Assembly (NCBI RefSeq): GCF_019059575.1
Contig: NW_024881530.1
Coordinates: 744,001-808,000 of the forward strand
Origin: Amphibalanus amphitrite
Taxonomy: Eukaryota; Arthropoda; Thecostraca; Balanomorpha; Balanidae
Direction of reading: 5' to 3'
DNA length: 64,000 nt
Part shown: positions 21,312 through 34,136 of the stretch, piece after piece
Layout of the letters: each line of letters begins with the position of its first letter
Position numbering within the stretch: the first letter of the stretch is position 1
The notes under the pieces: generated by a model
Database searches by the model: none
Seen by the model: the letters and a program-made list of their open reading frames with translations, nothing else
Told to the model about the DNA's origin: nothing
Program-made: the position numbers and the translations under genes

Positions 21312-23780
21312 GTCAGTCGGGTGTATGGCACCTGTTATTCTGTTATAAGTGAATAATTGTTAAACAAAATGTCGAGGTTACAGCATGGACATTGGACTTC
21401 GCCTAAGTTATATCTCGTTTTCGTTTTAAGAGCAGCAAAGTTTCTTTCAAACACTGAAGCTGCACGACGTAATTTTGCAAAAAAAAAGTATCCGGCTTAC
21501 TACCATTAACTTCTGCTTTTGGGAAAACAAGTCCCTCACAATTTGCTGATAAATTCATTAGATTTAGTTCTATTCTTGTCCTGACCAATACCTTCTATTG
21601 CTCCGTTTGACATTCAGTCCTGGGTCATTGCTTTCTGGCATTGAACTTATACGCGTAGGAGTAGCTACAATCAGAAAACTTTTATAGAATGGCAATCTGT
21701 TTTCTGCAATGCAATTCAACTCGCTTACGTAATCGCTCACCGGAAGCAGAGGATTTCCAAAACGTTACATAAGTAAAACCAAATGTCACGGATACCTGTT
21801 GTGAGCCCATTCCTCACATCCAGAAAACACTCAGAGCAGTTCATGCCTCTTCTATCAAACCGAGCCCACACAGCTTATTTCCATAACGAGGCTGGATGCC
21901 AGTCGCAGCTGGACCGCTCCGGCCGTGTGGATGATGAACGCACGGGACGCGGGGGAGCACTCGGGGCCTCGGCGAGCGCTGATGATCCGCCCGGTCGCCT
22001 GGTAACGACTTGTGCTGATTGCTGACATGGGTCAGACCGGGCCGACCTACCGAGTCGGTCTGGTCGGAATGCGCGCCGTGCTGAGAGACGATTCATCATC
22101 GCTGCTGTTGCTAGGCTGAGTGGCATACTGCTGGCTGCTCCAGGATGTAATAATGTGGTCAACAATGATCTCAGGTCGACGATGCTAGATTAGGTCAGTT
22201 TGTTTAATCTAGCAGCCCCGTATTGCCCCTTAGCACGACAGAAGCGCACATAAATTGAACTGCCGCCCATGTGTTTGAGTTACTGCTCTGAACACTGCCT
22301 CCGGATGGCTGCCATGGACCCGTTGATCGTCTCTGGCTGCCGCGGGCAGGTATATGTACACAGTAAGCCGGTGTCTGGACCTGCGTCTCGGTCGTCGACG
22401 GGTCGGTAAAGGTCACCAGGTCACCTTGCGCCGAACTGTCACGTGACCAGCGCTCTGGGGGCCTATTTCAGGCGCCGGTCGGCATTCTAAGCCGATTCAG
22501 GGCTTCCTAGCAGCCATTTCCAGCAACACCGGCTTTAGCACGGTCTCGCAATCTGTCATGCAATTTTGCGAAAGGTGGCAGTAAACGCTGGGCTGAGGAA
22601 AGCAGCGAGAAAATGAACTGTTCTTCGGAGGCGCAAAGGTGCACAACTGGGAAAATAGGAGCGAATAACAGGAAAAGGTCACACTTGCGTCACTCATAAG
22701 TCATAGGGAGATAAGGTCAATGCTTCAGTCATATTTCTTGGGTAACGAAATGTTCCAACTTTATAACTCGTGATGCGAATCATCTTCGTCCCTAACTGTG
22801 AAGTGTTTTAAAATGTACAGCGCAGTCGTGTCAATCGACACTGTAGCTCCATAGAAGATCCATTTAGGTATATCCCGATGAATATCATCGAAACCTGCAC
22901 ATGCATGATGGCCTTCAAAGTCTGGAAGCTGATGCACCACAGCAATCACGCATTCCTTTTGTGAGCAAGGCAGACACCATTACTTTTAGGTATTTATAAA
23001 CATATGCACATCAATATTCCGACAATCGTTCCCTCAGCGTACGGGTGACATTCCTTATAACACGGCAACATCTCGACGTACTTTGGTTCGGGTGTAGACG
23101 TCAGAGCCTGTCGTCGCTGATTTCCTATCCGAGCGGTCCCTGCTGAATGGCAAAGGCGAGCCCGAGTATGTACCCATCCTAACGGCATCCTGTGTAACTA
23201 AGGCCAAAGCGAGCTAGCCATACGCAGTATGTTGCATAAAAGCTGTTTGACACCCATTTATGGGATTGTCAAACAGCAGCGTTCTGCGTTAAAATGAAAA
23301 TATATATCATAAGGCATGATGCATTGGCACTCAGGCAAATGTCAATGCATTTTGCATATGAATTGTAGGTACATTTTTGTGGGACATATTAGAACGACCA
23401 ATCTTCTTGCAGGGCGGCATGCTCAAAGAATCACATCTATCTAGAAAGTATCACTTCATGCATGCGTGTTTCCAATTTGTGGATATCATCTGAGCTCGAA
23501 TGGCTCTATTCATGTCACTGTTCCATGCAAAGCAGGCATATCTGAGGAAACGACGCCCCGGTGAAATTGTGCCGGTTTGCATTGGACTGAATTATGAATG
23601 GCCTGACACGAGCTCACGCGGATCAATACGACCACACCGTCTGCATTGCACCCGCCAGACACATCTTTACCACCAGCTAAACACACAGTACTGAGGCCTA
23701 TTTTGTCCCCATTTCATCCACCCCACGTCATTCGCTTTCCGTGAACTCTGGGACATCCCTGGACCCCGGGACGCGTCTCT
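21312..23780 (+). other. Start of a putative large intron; no other gene recognised
   Basis: It begins with the donor GTCAGT at 21312. The sequence is non-coding by inspection, with only short domain-less open frames and no clear transposon ends. Confidence 0.5.
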
Positions 23781-25054
23781 CTGAGCCCATCCGGTGACCT
23801 GGCGGCGGCCGGCGGGCAGCGCGGCTCACCTGGCTGGGCTGCAGCCGCCGCCTCCGCCGCCACCGAGCTGAGCTGCGCGAGCACCTGGCGGCCCCGGCCG
23901 AGCTGCGGCAGCTCTGCAGTCGCTGCCCGGACGGCCGGCCGACGGAGGCGCGCGCGGCTGCCGCAGCTCTCAGACCAGCCGGGGTGGGCCGAGCGGCAGA
24001 GGGCGCGCCTGGATTGAGACGAGACGAAACGTGAGACGAGACGTGAGGTATAAGTGAAGTCGGTGACGAGAGAAGTGGATTCTAGAGAGCTAATCGGAGC
24101 CGAAAGGGAGACGCTTAGTGGCGCAGAGCAACGATCAGCCAGCTCAAGGGTCGGATGAGCGTCTGTGAGAGCTTGTGAGCTCATGTGAGCGTCTGTGAGT
24201 GTGCAGGTGCACTGCGTTTAATTGTAGCGCTCACATCTGCTCACGCAGAATTTGTGGCACGCCCGACCCTATCACACAGGTGTCCGAGGACCGACCAACT
24301 CGGGTGGCGGCTGTGAAAGGGGGCCAGGCGACAGCTGTGGGAGCCTGGTGCGCCAGACGGGTGCTTATCGAATCGCCTCAGTGTGCGGCGTTGGACGAGC
24401 GGTCCCTGGCGTGTGCTCAGTGAGAGTTCAGCGCGTGTGACGGTCCAGACAGCAGTGGTGACAGGGACAGGCAGGCGAGGAGTTCTGGCCAGACAGGGCG
24501 TGAGTCCGACCGAGCCAAGGCGTGAGCTGAACCGATCTTAGCCGTGAATTGAAAGAAGCCGTGAATCGAGCGAAGCTGAGCCGTGAATAGGACCGTGAGT
24601 CGAATCGATCTCAGCGAAGCTGTGAAGTGAATAGAACCGATCTAATGCGTAAATCGAACTGCACCAAGCCGTGATTCAGAGCGCCATTGATTGGATCAAC
24701 CCAACTCGCGATCCGATTCGCCGTGAGTCGGCGCGCCTTGAGTCGGGGGGCGGCGTGAGGCGCCAGTGTGCGGCGAAACGGCAGTGTGCGGCGGGAGGGC
24801 AGTGTGCGCGGGGACGCCACATGCCGTGATGCCGGCGCGGGCTGCGGCGCCGGCCCCGGGCACGGCGCCGGACCCGTGGCGGGATCCGGATCCGGACCCG
24901 GCGGCGCGCCGGCCGGGTCCAGCCACCGCGGCCGCTGGCCCGGATCCCGATGGGCGTCCCGACTGACTCACCAATCGAGTCATTCGAGTCAACCGGCGCC
25001 GGCACTGAGTCATAATCAGGGCACGTTCAGCTGGAGACAGTGTGTCTCACTGGA
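23781..25054. other. GC-rich block with candidate splice donors on both strands
   Basis: From about 23800 to 24010 the minus strand holds a GC-rich open frame ending at CCAG|GTGAGC (about 23830), a good donor for a minus-strand first exon. On the plus strand, degenerate GTGAG/GCCGTGAATCGA repeats (24020-24700) and a very GC-rich stretch (24730-24970) lead to CTGGAAG|GTAAGG (GT at about 25055). Divergent promoters, or alternative 5' exons of the flanking gene, are possible. The protein products would be low-complexity with no domain. Confidence 0.3.
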
Positions 25055-25055
25055 A

Positions 25056-25856
25056 GGTAAGGTCACAGACAGATCGGATTAAATCAAGACCACCCGAAGG
25101 TGAAGCCAAATGAACCACATCAGTGATGATTGGTGTAGGCAGTTAGCGCACCGTGACCTGTAACAAATAGCCCAGTCACAGGCGACCCAAATGTCATGTT
25201 AAGTTGAGTTTGGCAGAAATGCCGTTTCCAGGAAACTTTTCATACGATCCATAAGACAGTTTAAAAGTTTGATCAGTTTGTCACCAGTTGAAGACATTTT
25301 TATCACTCGTGGGAGATAAAATAAAGCGAAGTTTAACTTACCTAATTTAGCCTGCAGTTATAAACTTTGTTTGGATGACGGAAATAGGTATAGGTGAAGT
25401 GACACAACACACAAAATTGGAGTTGGTGCTAATCCAACTGCATCCTATCAAACAATAAACGTCGATTGCTTTGTTAGACATATGGCCTTACAATCGCCTG
25501 ATACATTCGTGGTACGCTGATTGAACTTTATACTTGAAAAATTACAGTTTCAAACTGCGAATAAATTTTAAAAGAACAAATTTTTGCTTTAAATGATTTT
25601 AGAGTTGCTCCTGAAACTCCAAGGTGTTACCAGCCTTTGTTTGATAGTAGTAAAAAGATGCCTTAACTATTTACGGTTGAAAGAAGCTATACGGCTGTAT
25701 TTTTGGTAGCAGGCTTCTCCAGCCAGCCAATTCGCTTTGCATCTGACATCGTATAGCAGTTGCGAGAATGCATTACACTCAATGCTTACGAGCATTTCAG
25801 TTTACGGCAGCCCAAAGCCATCAAGCAAAATTTCTGGCGTCGTATTATCGCCGTAA
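25056..25856. other. No gene recognised
   Basis: AT-rich intron-like sequence without recognisable coding or terminal repeats, up to the TIR element starting at 25859. Confidence 0.45.
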
Positions 25857-25858
25857 TA

Positions 25859-27090
25859 GGGGAGAGTGGGGTAATTTGGCCGCTTTTTTAGAAAACGATA
25901 TAACTTAAAATTGACGACACATTTCTGCATTTTCTCAACGCTGGCAGGTGTCGCATTCATTTTACTTTACTGGACAGTGAACTTGAAATGATAGAGTAGT
26001 TACTTATATTGAAATTGTGACGTATTACAAAGGTCTGCAAGGCGGCCAAATTGCCCCACTAGCAGGGTTATTTGGCCGGGGGTGTGGGGCAATTTGGCCG
26101 GTGTTAGTTTGCGGTCGGGATTTTCTGTTATATTGCGATTCAGCTTCACTTTCAGCAATGACGTGTGTCCTATGACGCATTTGCCGCATTTTGGAGGTTG
26201 GCTCAGGGGTCACAGGGGTCAAAATAGCCAAATTAGCGGCTCTAGATGCGATCACAGTTTTTTACGAATAACTTTTGAAGTAATCAAGCTATGCCAAAAC
26301 TTCGAGTACCATCGTAATTCTCTCGTCAGTCCGCATCGAAAGATGTATGTGTTGACCTTGAGAAGTCAAGGTCAAAGGTTGACCTCAGGTCACGTTGCAT
26401 CCGGTCGCTTGACCTCAAGGTCACGTGATTTCAAGGTCATCATGCATATCATTCGATGCGCCTTGGCGAGCTGAACCGAATGAGACCATTTGTGCGGCTG
26501 TACCATTTTTATGTAAGGATTTATTAGCAAAAAACGTTTGGTAACCTTTGATGACGTCACATGCTCTTACAGTTGACCAATCGGAAGTAAGAATCAAAGT
26601 AGTTAAAGTTGGTCATGAATCATGTCATTTATGGTACAATTGACCATGAAAACTCGGCCGTCCCAGCATAGTGACCATCAGCGCACCGGCCAAGTTGCCC
26701 CGCTAGTCCCGGCCAAATTACCCCATATTGCCATTCTGAAAATTTTTGTCTATAAAGTCATCGCGGCTTTACGGAATTAGATAAAATTGCTCTTGGAACC
26801 GCTGAACACCCCCAAGAACGGCGCTATAATGTCTGAATTCGTTTTTAGCCCAAATACTACATGTTATACAACTTTATAAACAGAAGTAAAAGTTACCATT
26901 TTCTAATAAAATTAACGTTTTATTAATTTTGAATAAAACTACGAGGGGCAAAGTTTTGACATTTGTCCTCCAGTTACTTATACCCATGACAAATGAATTG
27001 AGACTAGAGTTATTTCACTCACTTTTATTAGACATCGTACAGGTGGGGGCGGCCAATTTACACCACCGGCCAAATTACCCCACTCTCCCC
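25859..27090. mobile_element. TA-flanked TIR element 'B' (GGGGAGAGTGGGG termini) with AGGTCA core
   Basis: Left end GGGGAGAGTGGGGTAATTTG; right end CAAATTACCCCACTCTCCCC, with TA on both sides (25857-25858, 27091-27092). Its own motif GGGGYAAttTGGCC is repeated internally: near 26042 reversed, 26088 forward, and 26688 and 26707 reversed. Positions about 26340-26450 hold seven AGGTCA/TGACCT half-sites, bracketed by inverted copies of a CGCATCGAA.GATATG-like block (about 26326 and 26446). 1232 bp, no transposase recognised. Confidence 0.85.
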
Positions 27091-27092
27091 TA

Positions 27093-28206
27093 CACATGGG
27101 CGTCAAACTAGATCATTTCTCGCAAAAAGTCCCGCCTGCTGAGCTCGAAAGGTGCGCTGAATGTTTGTCTGCAGACAGACAAATCACACATCTGTCTATC
27201 AAAGCAGCTTAGGCGAACTTTGTTGCTGGCTGAAGCACAATCTTCGTAGAAGGACACAGGATTTACTGAGCTGCAGTGAGCCTGGCACGGCTTTACCTAT
27301 TCCGCCGAGTCCAATCAGTGAAAGAGCCCGGACTGGTCCACCTGCGTTGCGGCGCTACTGACCGGGTCATCTGACCGCTTCTGGTGCACTACGCTTCTCT
27401 TGGTATACCATGACTGCCGGACGCCGCCTACGTAGCTGTGACGTCATTGCTGGATAAATCGGGTCTTCATTTGATTTGTTGATAGCTGATGAGTGATGAC
27501 CACAGTTTTGATGCTGTTTATGGTTTAGTAATAAGATAAAAGGTCAGACTTGTAATGTGAAGAGCTCTGTTGGCATTGTATTTATTTCTAGATGTCATTT
27601 TTTTGAGGGGGAGAGGGGTCCAACGAAAACTTGAACCAAACCTGTGGCAATGCAAATCGCCAAGCGTTTCAAATGATGAACAGTAGGAATCACAGCAAAG
27701 TGTATTTTCTCTTAAGGACAAAATACACTTATTACAAAGTGTATTTTGTTGGGATTTGTGTGTAATATAACATGTAATATAATGTATAATATAACGTATA
27801 ACATACTTAGAGTCTGAGAATCAGATGATTAGCGACATAGGATTTGCAGCGCTCGTTAAGCCAAAAGACATTGCACTTAACCAGGTATAACCTCTGTTCC
27901 GGCTCAGCTCACCTTCATCCTGTTTTACCTCTCATTGCTTCCTCCTCACTCCCTTTTACAGCATCGGTACCGATATTTGCTGAGAGCATCACTGCTCGTT
28001 GTTTCCTGGAGCTCGGCAAACACAACTTTGTCCGAGAGCTAATCATATCATCTGGCGGGCCGCTGCTAACGGGACCACGCCCTCCTAACGATCGACCTTG
28101 TGGATGCTGATAGCGTCTTCCCCCGAGGGAATGTCCGAGCGGCTCTCCGCCGAGACACCGAGTAATGGCCAGTGCCGGCCGAGCGGCAGACAGATGCTGC
28201 AGCCAG
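27093..28206. other. No gene recognised; short palindrome at about 27718-27748
   Basis: Non-coding. CAAAATACACTT (about 27719) is followed after a short spacer by AAGTGTATTTTG, a 12-bp stem. AT-rich units of the type TAATATAA.GTATAA follow (27762-27800). The remainder shows no structure. Confidence 0.5.
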
Positions 28207-28480
28207 GGCCGGTGCAGGAGGTGAGGAACAGAGCCGAACAGAGCCGAACAGAGAGGAACAGAGAGGAACAGAGAGGAACAGTCAGATGTTTCTACCAGTG
28301 CCGGCAGGAGCTGAGAGGAACAGAGCCGAACAGAGAGGAACAGAGAGGAAAAGTCAACTGCTGCTGCCAGTGCGGGCCGGAGCTGGGGAACAGAGAGAGG
28401 AGCAGACAAATGTGAAAGCCTCCGCCAGTGCCGGCCGCGAAACGGAGAGGAGCGGAGGAACACATAGGAACTCCTGCCTG
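28207..28480. repeat. Minisatellite built from GAGGAACAGA units
   Basis: About 10-bp units of GAGGAACAGA/GCCGAACAGA form blocks separated by a longer repeat containing CAGTGCCGGC (about 28171, 28300, 28421). The open frames on both strands are shadows of this periodicity. Confidence 0.8.
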
Positions 28481-28958
28481 TGCCGAAGGACCTGAACGGA
28501 CATAGAGGATCGGACAAAGACATCTCTTTTCGAGGCTTTGGCCTTTGGGAGTGAATATTGACATACAATTACATAATAGATTATGCCTCAAAGATCTTTG
28601 AGGCAGTATATAAATGTTTTCGTAACTGCCAAGGAAAGCAAGCATTGCTGAATGCTGATTCTTTTATGTATGTGTGGATAGTCAACTACCAACGCACCTT
28701 GAAAGTTTTTCTCTAAAGACGAAGGGCGGGCAAACCAGCCAAAAACCAGCGAAGTAAGCAGTCGGCACCTTGCCAGAGTTATTCTCTATTCTTTTCTTGT
28801 CGGCGAGCAGTTGCTCTTTCTGATCAGATTAGCTGGCAGGGCTCCCAGGCAGCACTTTCGGCCATACCGCTGACAAATTGAGTTAGGCCGACTCACGGCC
28901 AGTTAGGGGAGGACGTTGGTTTTCCACGTACACTGATATCGTGACTAGTTACGAATAG
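28481..28958. other. No gene recognised
   Basis: Non-coding sequence between a minisatellite and the nested element complex. Nothing is resolved. Confidence 0.45.
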
Positions 28959-29138
28959 TAGGGGAGAGTGGGGCAAAGCGGCCACCCTAACATTTCTAAC
29001 GATGCCGACGCTTGATTTTTAAACTTGGAAAGATTCTTTCTATACCAATGTGATCCCTATTAAATTGTCTTTTATTCCAACTGCGTTTCATTTCCAAAGG
29101 CGTTCACATATGGGAGATATTGACAAAACTTTAAACCT

Positions 29139-30934
29139 GGGGCATTCCACGTCAAATCGAACAAAAATCGGCTGTTTTGCACCTTACCATCAGCGATTTC
29201 ATTATAAATTTGTGAGCGAGTTCCTGTGTGGCCCCGGACATTACATTGATGTTTTTTGCACATTCTGACCACAGGTCTTCTAAATATAGGGCATCAAATT
29301 TTTGCAAAATGTTGCATCTTTATATTTTTGAACGACCATAACTTTGGTTGTACTTGTTTGATTTGAATGAAATAAACCTTACTGTTTAGGTAATTTCTTA
29401 AGCATTTGTTTAGAACTGCACCTACTTAAATATATGACCTTGAAATTTGCTTAAATCTGTTCTTAAGCACAAATATTGAAATAGCAAAAAACACGTCACC
29501 TTCGATTTGGCTCATTTTCATATATTTTATTGCCTACCATATTCTTAACAACCTGTGAAAAAATTAGAGTGGGCCATTCATAAGTTTTGAAGAAAATTGC
29601 ACATATGCAGACGTATGTTAGCACGCGCAGTGGAGGGGGAAGGACGAATTTCGCCCACCCCTCCTGTTTTTCGCCAATATCTCATAAGATTAATGCGAAA
29701 TTAATTATGGCTACCTGTCAAGAATTGAATTGGACATCTCATCGTGCAAGCAATAAGAAAATCGGTTCACAACTGTTCTAGTAATAGCGGTGTAAAGTGA
29801 ACATCCTGTCGCCGCAGCAACGCGGCGACTCGGCAGCCGGCGCCGACCGCTACGCGCCGCCTGAATTGTAGACTGTGCCGGGACGGAACGGAACGGTTCC
29901 GTTTTTACATCGCGCTCCCTACGGCTGATTACGTTCGATTCGCGTCAAATTTTGTGAGAAGACTAAGAAATGTACAGGCAATCTTATGGTGAAAGAATTT
30001 TGAAAATCGGTTGGTAAACAATTGAAATATGAACGTGTAAACACAAAATTGTGATTACTGCGTTTCCCGCATCGGCCGAGCCCGCCTCAGCCGGCGACAT
30101 GTTACTCTTAGCAGGCCTCTAACTGCCATATTTATTATTGGATTAACTAGAAATTCCCCATACATACTGAAAAATGTATGTTCTTTCGTATAGTGAAGAT
30201 CAAAAGACGTGAAGATATCGTTGCGTGATAATGTTTTCGTTGAATTTACTTCATGATGCATTTCCACACGGCTCAAAATTCACCGCAAAATACCGTTTGC
30301 CTGAGACACTTTTACTATGGAACGTGAATGCTTGACTACGATGACTATGCATTTCCATTCTCGCAGAGTTTGGGATATCACTAATCAGCAATCATTCACT
30401 TCAGAAAGTGTACACAAGCAAGCATATCTTGACTCTGTCTTTCAAGGTCACGCGTGGTTGCGTGATGTTGATGCATGAAAACGGCGTTTGCCGCGAAAGT
30501 TATGAATGGCCCACTCCAGTTTTTTCATAGATGGTTAGGAACATTGTGACGGACATAATATGTAAAAATTACCCAAATCGAAGGTGACGTGTTTTTTGCT
30601 ATTTAAATTTTTCTGTTTTAATTCAAGGTCAAATGCATTTCAAGGTCACTTCAATTTAATTTTACAATTAAAAATCAAAGCCTTATCAATTGCCTATAAG
30701 AAACTGCTAATATCATTTTGATATCAGAAAAGGAACCAGAGTTATAGCCATTTAAAAAATTGATGTGTGGCATTTTTCGCTATATTCGATGACCTATATC
30801 TCAGCGATACGTTATCAAATTTCGAAAATATTATACGTAACTCAGTTTTGAACCATGCCCAGTCTTCCTACAAATTTTCAGAAAAATCGAAGGGGATGAC
30901 GGATTTCGGTGTTTGATTTGACGTGGAATGCCCC
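29139..30934. mobile_element. Foldback-type element with long inverted repeats, ACCT target duplication
   Basis: The ends GGGGCATTCCACGTCAAATC and GATTTGACGTGGAATGCCCC are exact inverses, flanked by ACCT on both sides (29135-29138, 30935-30938). Inverted similarity extends far inward: the block AGCAAAAAACACGTCACCTT (about 29482) and the block GTGGGCCATTCATAA (about 29570) both recur reversed at about 30497-30605. Each arm is therefore about 440 bp. The middle contains a partial relative of the TTAA element ends (TTAGCACGCGCAGTGGAGGG near 29617). A 4-bp duplication would fit Sola or Chapaev-type elements, but no transposase is visible. Confidence 0.8.
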
Positions 30935-32897
30935 ACCTATAGCATATTGGCCACTTTGCCCCATCCCTGAGGCAAAGCGGCCACTGGCGACTTCTCAAGT
31001 CCCGATATGAGAAACAGAATAGTTGCCTCATGCACGACTAGGGTATTTGATGGTGACAAGGTTTAACACTCGCCGGACCTATTGGTTTTCTACATACGCG
31101 CCGGCCGAGTGGGGGGGGGGGGGCGGGTACGACCCCCCCCTCGCCGTTTCGCCCCTGGTGGAGCTAGCGCGTCGCGGAAAAAAACGAGCGTGTGCGCCGT
31201 TACGAGACGCAGAGATTGGTACCCGATTTTAAGGTCCTAGGTCAACCGGTGACCTCTGAGGTCAGGTCAAGTGCCCCAAGGTACGGTTCAGTTTTTGGTG
31301 AATAACTTCGCAAAAAAACGGCCGCAGAGCGCCGATTTTGGCAGCATCGTGTTCGTCTCGCTCAGGCGCGTCGAATGATATACTTTCTGTCCGGGTCAGA
31401 TCAACTTGGGGTGTTGACCTCAGGTCAAGGTCAGGTCAGCACCCCCAGGTCACGAAGTTGGTCGAAAGAGGTCATGTCGCATATCATTCGATTCGGCAGG
31501 TCTTCCTGAGTCCATTGGTGGCTTTCCCGACTCGCTAGCTCAATTTGATCAAGAGTTATTGACGAAAAACTAATATGACCTTGATGACGTCACAAATGAC
31601 GTCACGCAAGGTCAACATTGCAAAAGTGACGCATCTAACCTTGCAAGGAGTGCATCAAATCACGATTCTGTGTGCTTGAGATAGTTGGATATCGTTCCCG
31701 GCGCCAGAATAGCAGTTTTCATTTTTCCCCATTGACTTATAATGGTGAGGTCACGAAAATGACCTGACCTCATATGACCTTTAGGCAGGGTTGTATACCA
31801 ATCAAGTCGATTGAATTGATTGATTTGTTTCAACGCGTATTTTGAGTTGATTGGATTGAGTCGATTGACTTTTCGAGATGACTGGTTGACTGACTCGTTT
31901 GACTTTAGCGACTGGTTGACTGATTTGATTCCCGAAAATTAGAGTGACTCGTATGATTGAGTCGATTGAATGGAAAGTTCAAATAAGTTTAAGTTGACAA
32001 AAAAATAATGACACCAATTGATGACACCAAAGATCACAATACTACACTGAAAACTGCTTGTCATCACAACTGCAATATGGGGTAGATGGCCAAATAAAGA
32101 ACAGGGCCTAAACAACATGAGCAGCCAACGTTGACTTTCAACTGCAATAACTCAGTTATTGCAACTGCAATAACTGAACTGCTCCTGGTGATAGAACCTG
32201 GCGATGCACCTACCTTCCTTTCTGCACTCAGCAGGAAACTTTTTTTTTAATCCAGATGATAAAGTGCAAGGCCCTATATACTAATAAAGTGTGATTAATT
32301 AATAATTCACATCTCCACATCTCCCCAGAAACAACCCACTGAACTCTATAAATATATGAAACCCCTACAAAAATAGCTGAAACAAAAGCGCCGTTTTCGT
32401 CTCGCTGATTACGTTTACGTAGGTACAATTGATAGCTACTTTGCTGCATTGTTTAATTTGCAGCAGAACGTTTGTTGATCCTTTTCTCCTGAGAGCCTAA
32501 GCATAACATATTTAATATATTTCATTTTCCTTAAAATATTTTACCGAATATTATTAAGTGTTTTTATTTCAAATGAAATAATAATTAAAACGAAATTGGT
32601 GCTGTACAACCGATTTATTTTATGATGATCTACCATACTACATGATAATCAATGACGTCATCTTACCGCAAAGTCAAAAGAAGTAGAATAAGGATTTATA
32701 AAAGCTAAGCATACTTATTGGCAAAACCAAACGTTTTCGTTGTTTCGCAGTCGCGCCGTGCCGTTTTCCCAGAGTCCCTGTCCTCTCCATTTCCTTTTAA
32801 TTTTTTTAATCCTCATCCCTATCCCCCAGTCCTAACAGTCTCAAGTTGTATTGCAATAAAATGTTTTGAATTCTTCACATAGGTACCTAACATTGAC

Positions 32898-33051
32898 ATG
32901 CCACGTCCAGAATCGTGGACCGCTAAATGCTTCAAATCTCTTCCTTCCCAATCTGACAACATCCCATGTCTCAAATGCACATTGTGTGGAATGATTTTTC
33001 AGGCTGCCCGTCAGTCTCTGTCTAACCGAAACCGTCACATGCATGATGCAG
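32898..33051 (+). pseudogene. BED-type zinc-finger exon of a degenerate hAT transposase
   Basis: The frame begins with an ATG and ends at GATGCAG|GTAAGA, a good donor. The 51-residue segment has CLKCTLCGMIF followed by an RNRHMH motif, i.e. a C-x2-C and H-rich end like BED fingers. In hAT transposases these sit at the N-terminus and bind the element's own DNA. The next element (33113) is inserted shortly after the donor, in what would be the intron. No following transposase exon (RNase-H fold) is found before the element's right end. It could also be a remnant with no function. Confidence 0.55.
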
Positions 33052-33112
33052 GTAAGATATTTATTTCTATTTCCCTATGGTTAATATGTTATTGATGCAT
33101 ATTATCCATTAA

Positions 33113-34136
33113 CACGCGCACTGCAGGGGGGGTGTTTTCAACCCCCCCCCCCCTGTGGTTTTTCGCAAATCGCGAGAAAACGGCGGCGCGTAGCGCCGCC
33201 AAATTTTGCATACCTGTTCTCCCAACTTTTGCACACCTTGAGTAAAAATTTTGACCCCAGGTGACCTATGGTCAGGTCACCAGGTCAGATCAAGTGACCC
33301 TACCTCGAAACGTAAATTTCGAAGTTTGCAATCCCACCAAGCCCACAGTTGTTGAGATATGATCTTGAAACCCACAGGAAATAGTAAAGTCATCACGAGC
33401 TACAACTTGTATATCTCAGAATTTTTATATCGATGACCTAAGGTCAGGTCATTTTTGCGACCGGCCCATTATAAGTCAATGGGAGAAATTTCAACTTACT
33501 CTGAATGCCATCCTATGATTTCAATACGCTCAGGATCATAGTATTACAGGTACCTGTTGGTGATTTCACCGAAACATATCACTAATGACCTTTGGAAGGT
33601 GATCTCCAGGTCATCTTAGGTCACCTGAGGTCACCAACGGTTTTTCTTCAATAACTTGAGATTGAATAGAGATAGAGACTCCGTTCGACGTTTATCGTGT
33701 TTTTCTCGTCAATGCGGATCGAATGATATGCAACATGACCTATTTCGGTCAGGTCATGACCTTGACCTGAGGTCAAATTTTCAACTTGACCTTTCGATGT
33801 CATATTATATATCATTCGATGCGCCTTGACGAGCTAAGAACGATGGCGTTCGAATCGATCCTCTGTCTTGTGTGCAAGACAAGTTATTCAAGAAAAACTA
33901 CCGCGAAATTCCTGTTGTGAAAATCGTAACATTTTGTCTTCGGTGACCTCTGGTGACCTCGTTTTTGACCTGACCCAAAAATGATCTTAGTATTTCTTGT
34001 AGATCTCATCTTAACCTATCCAACGCCGTTTACCGCTTGTCGCTACGTTGCGCCGTTTTCGAGATCTCAGGGGGGGCTGTTTTCAACCCCCCCCCCTGCA
34101 GTTCGTGTTCGGCTCAGACCCGCTGCAGTGCGCGTG
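33113..34136. mobile_element. TTAA-flanked element 'D' with G/C-run hairpins and AGGTCA core
   Basis: Ends CACGCGCACTGCAG and CTGCAGTGCGCGTG are perfect inverses, each flanked by TTAA (33109-33112, 34137-34140). Just inside each end is a G-run, TGTTTTCAA, C-run hairpin (33125-33163; 34071-34097). The interior carries about 20 AGGTCA/TGACCT half-sites by hand count. At its centre an AGGTCA-rich segment (33740-33800) is bracketed by inverted copies of a GCGGATCGAATGATATG-like block (about 33715 and 33814). 1024 bp, no coding capacity. It lies inside the hAT element, so it is the youngest layer. Confidence 0.88.
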
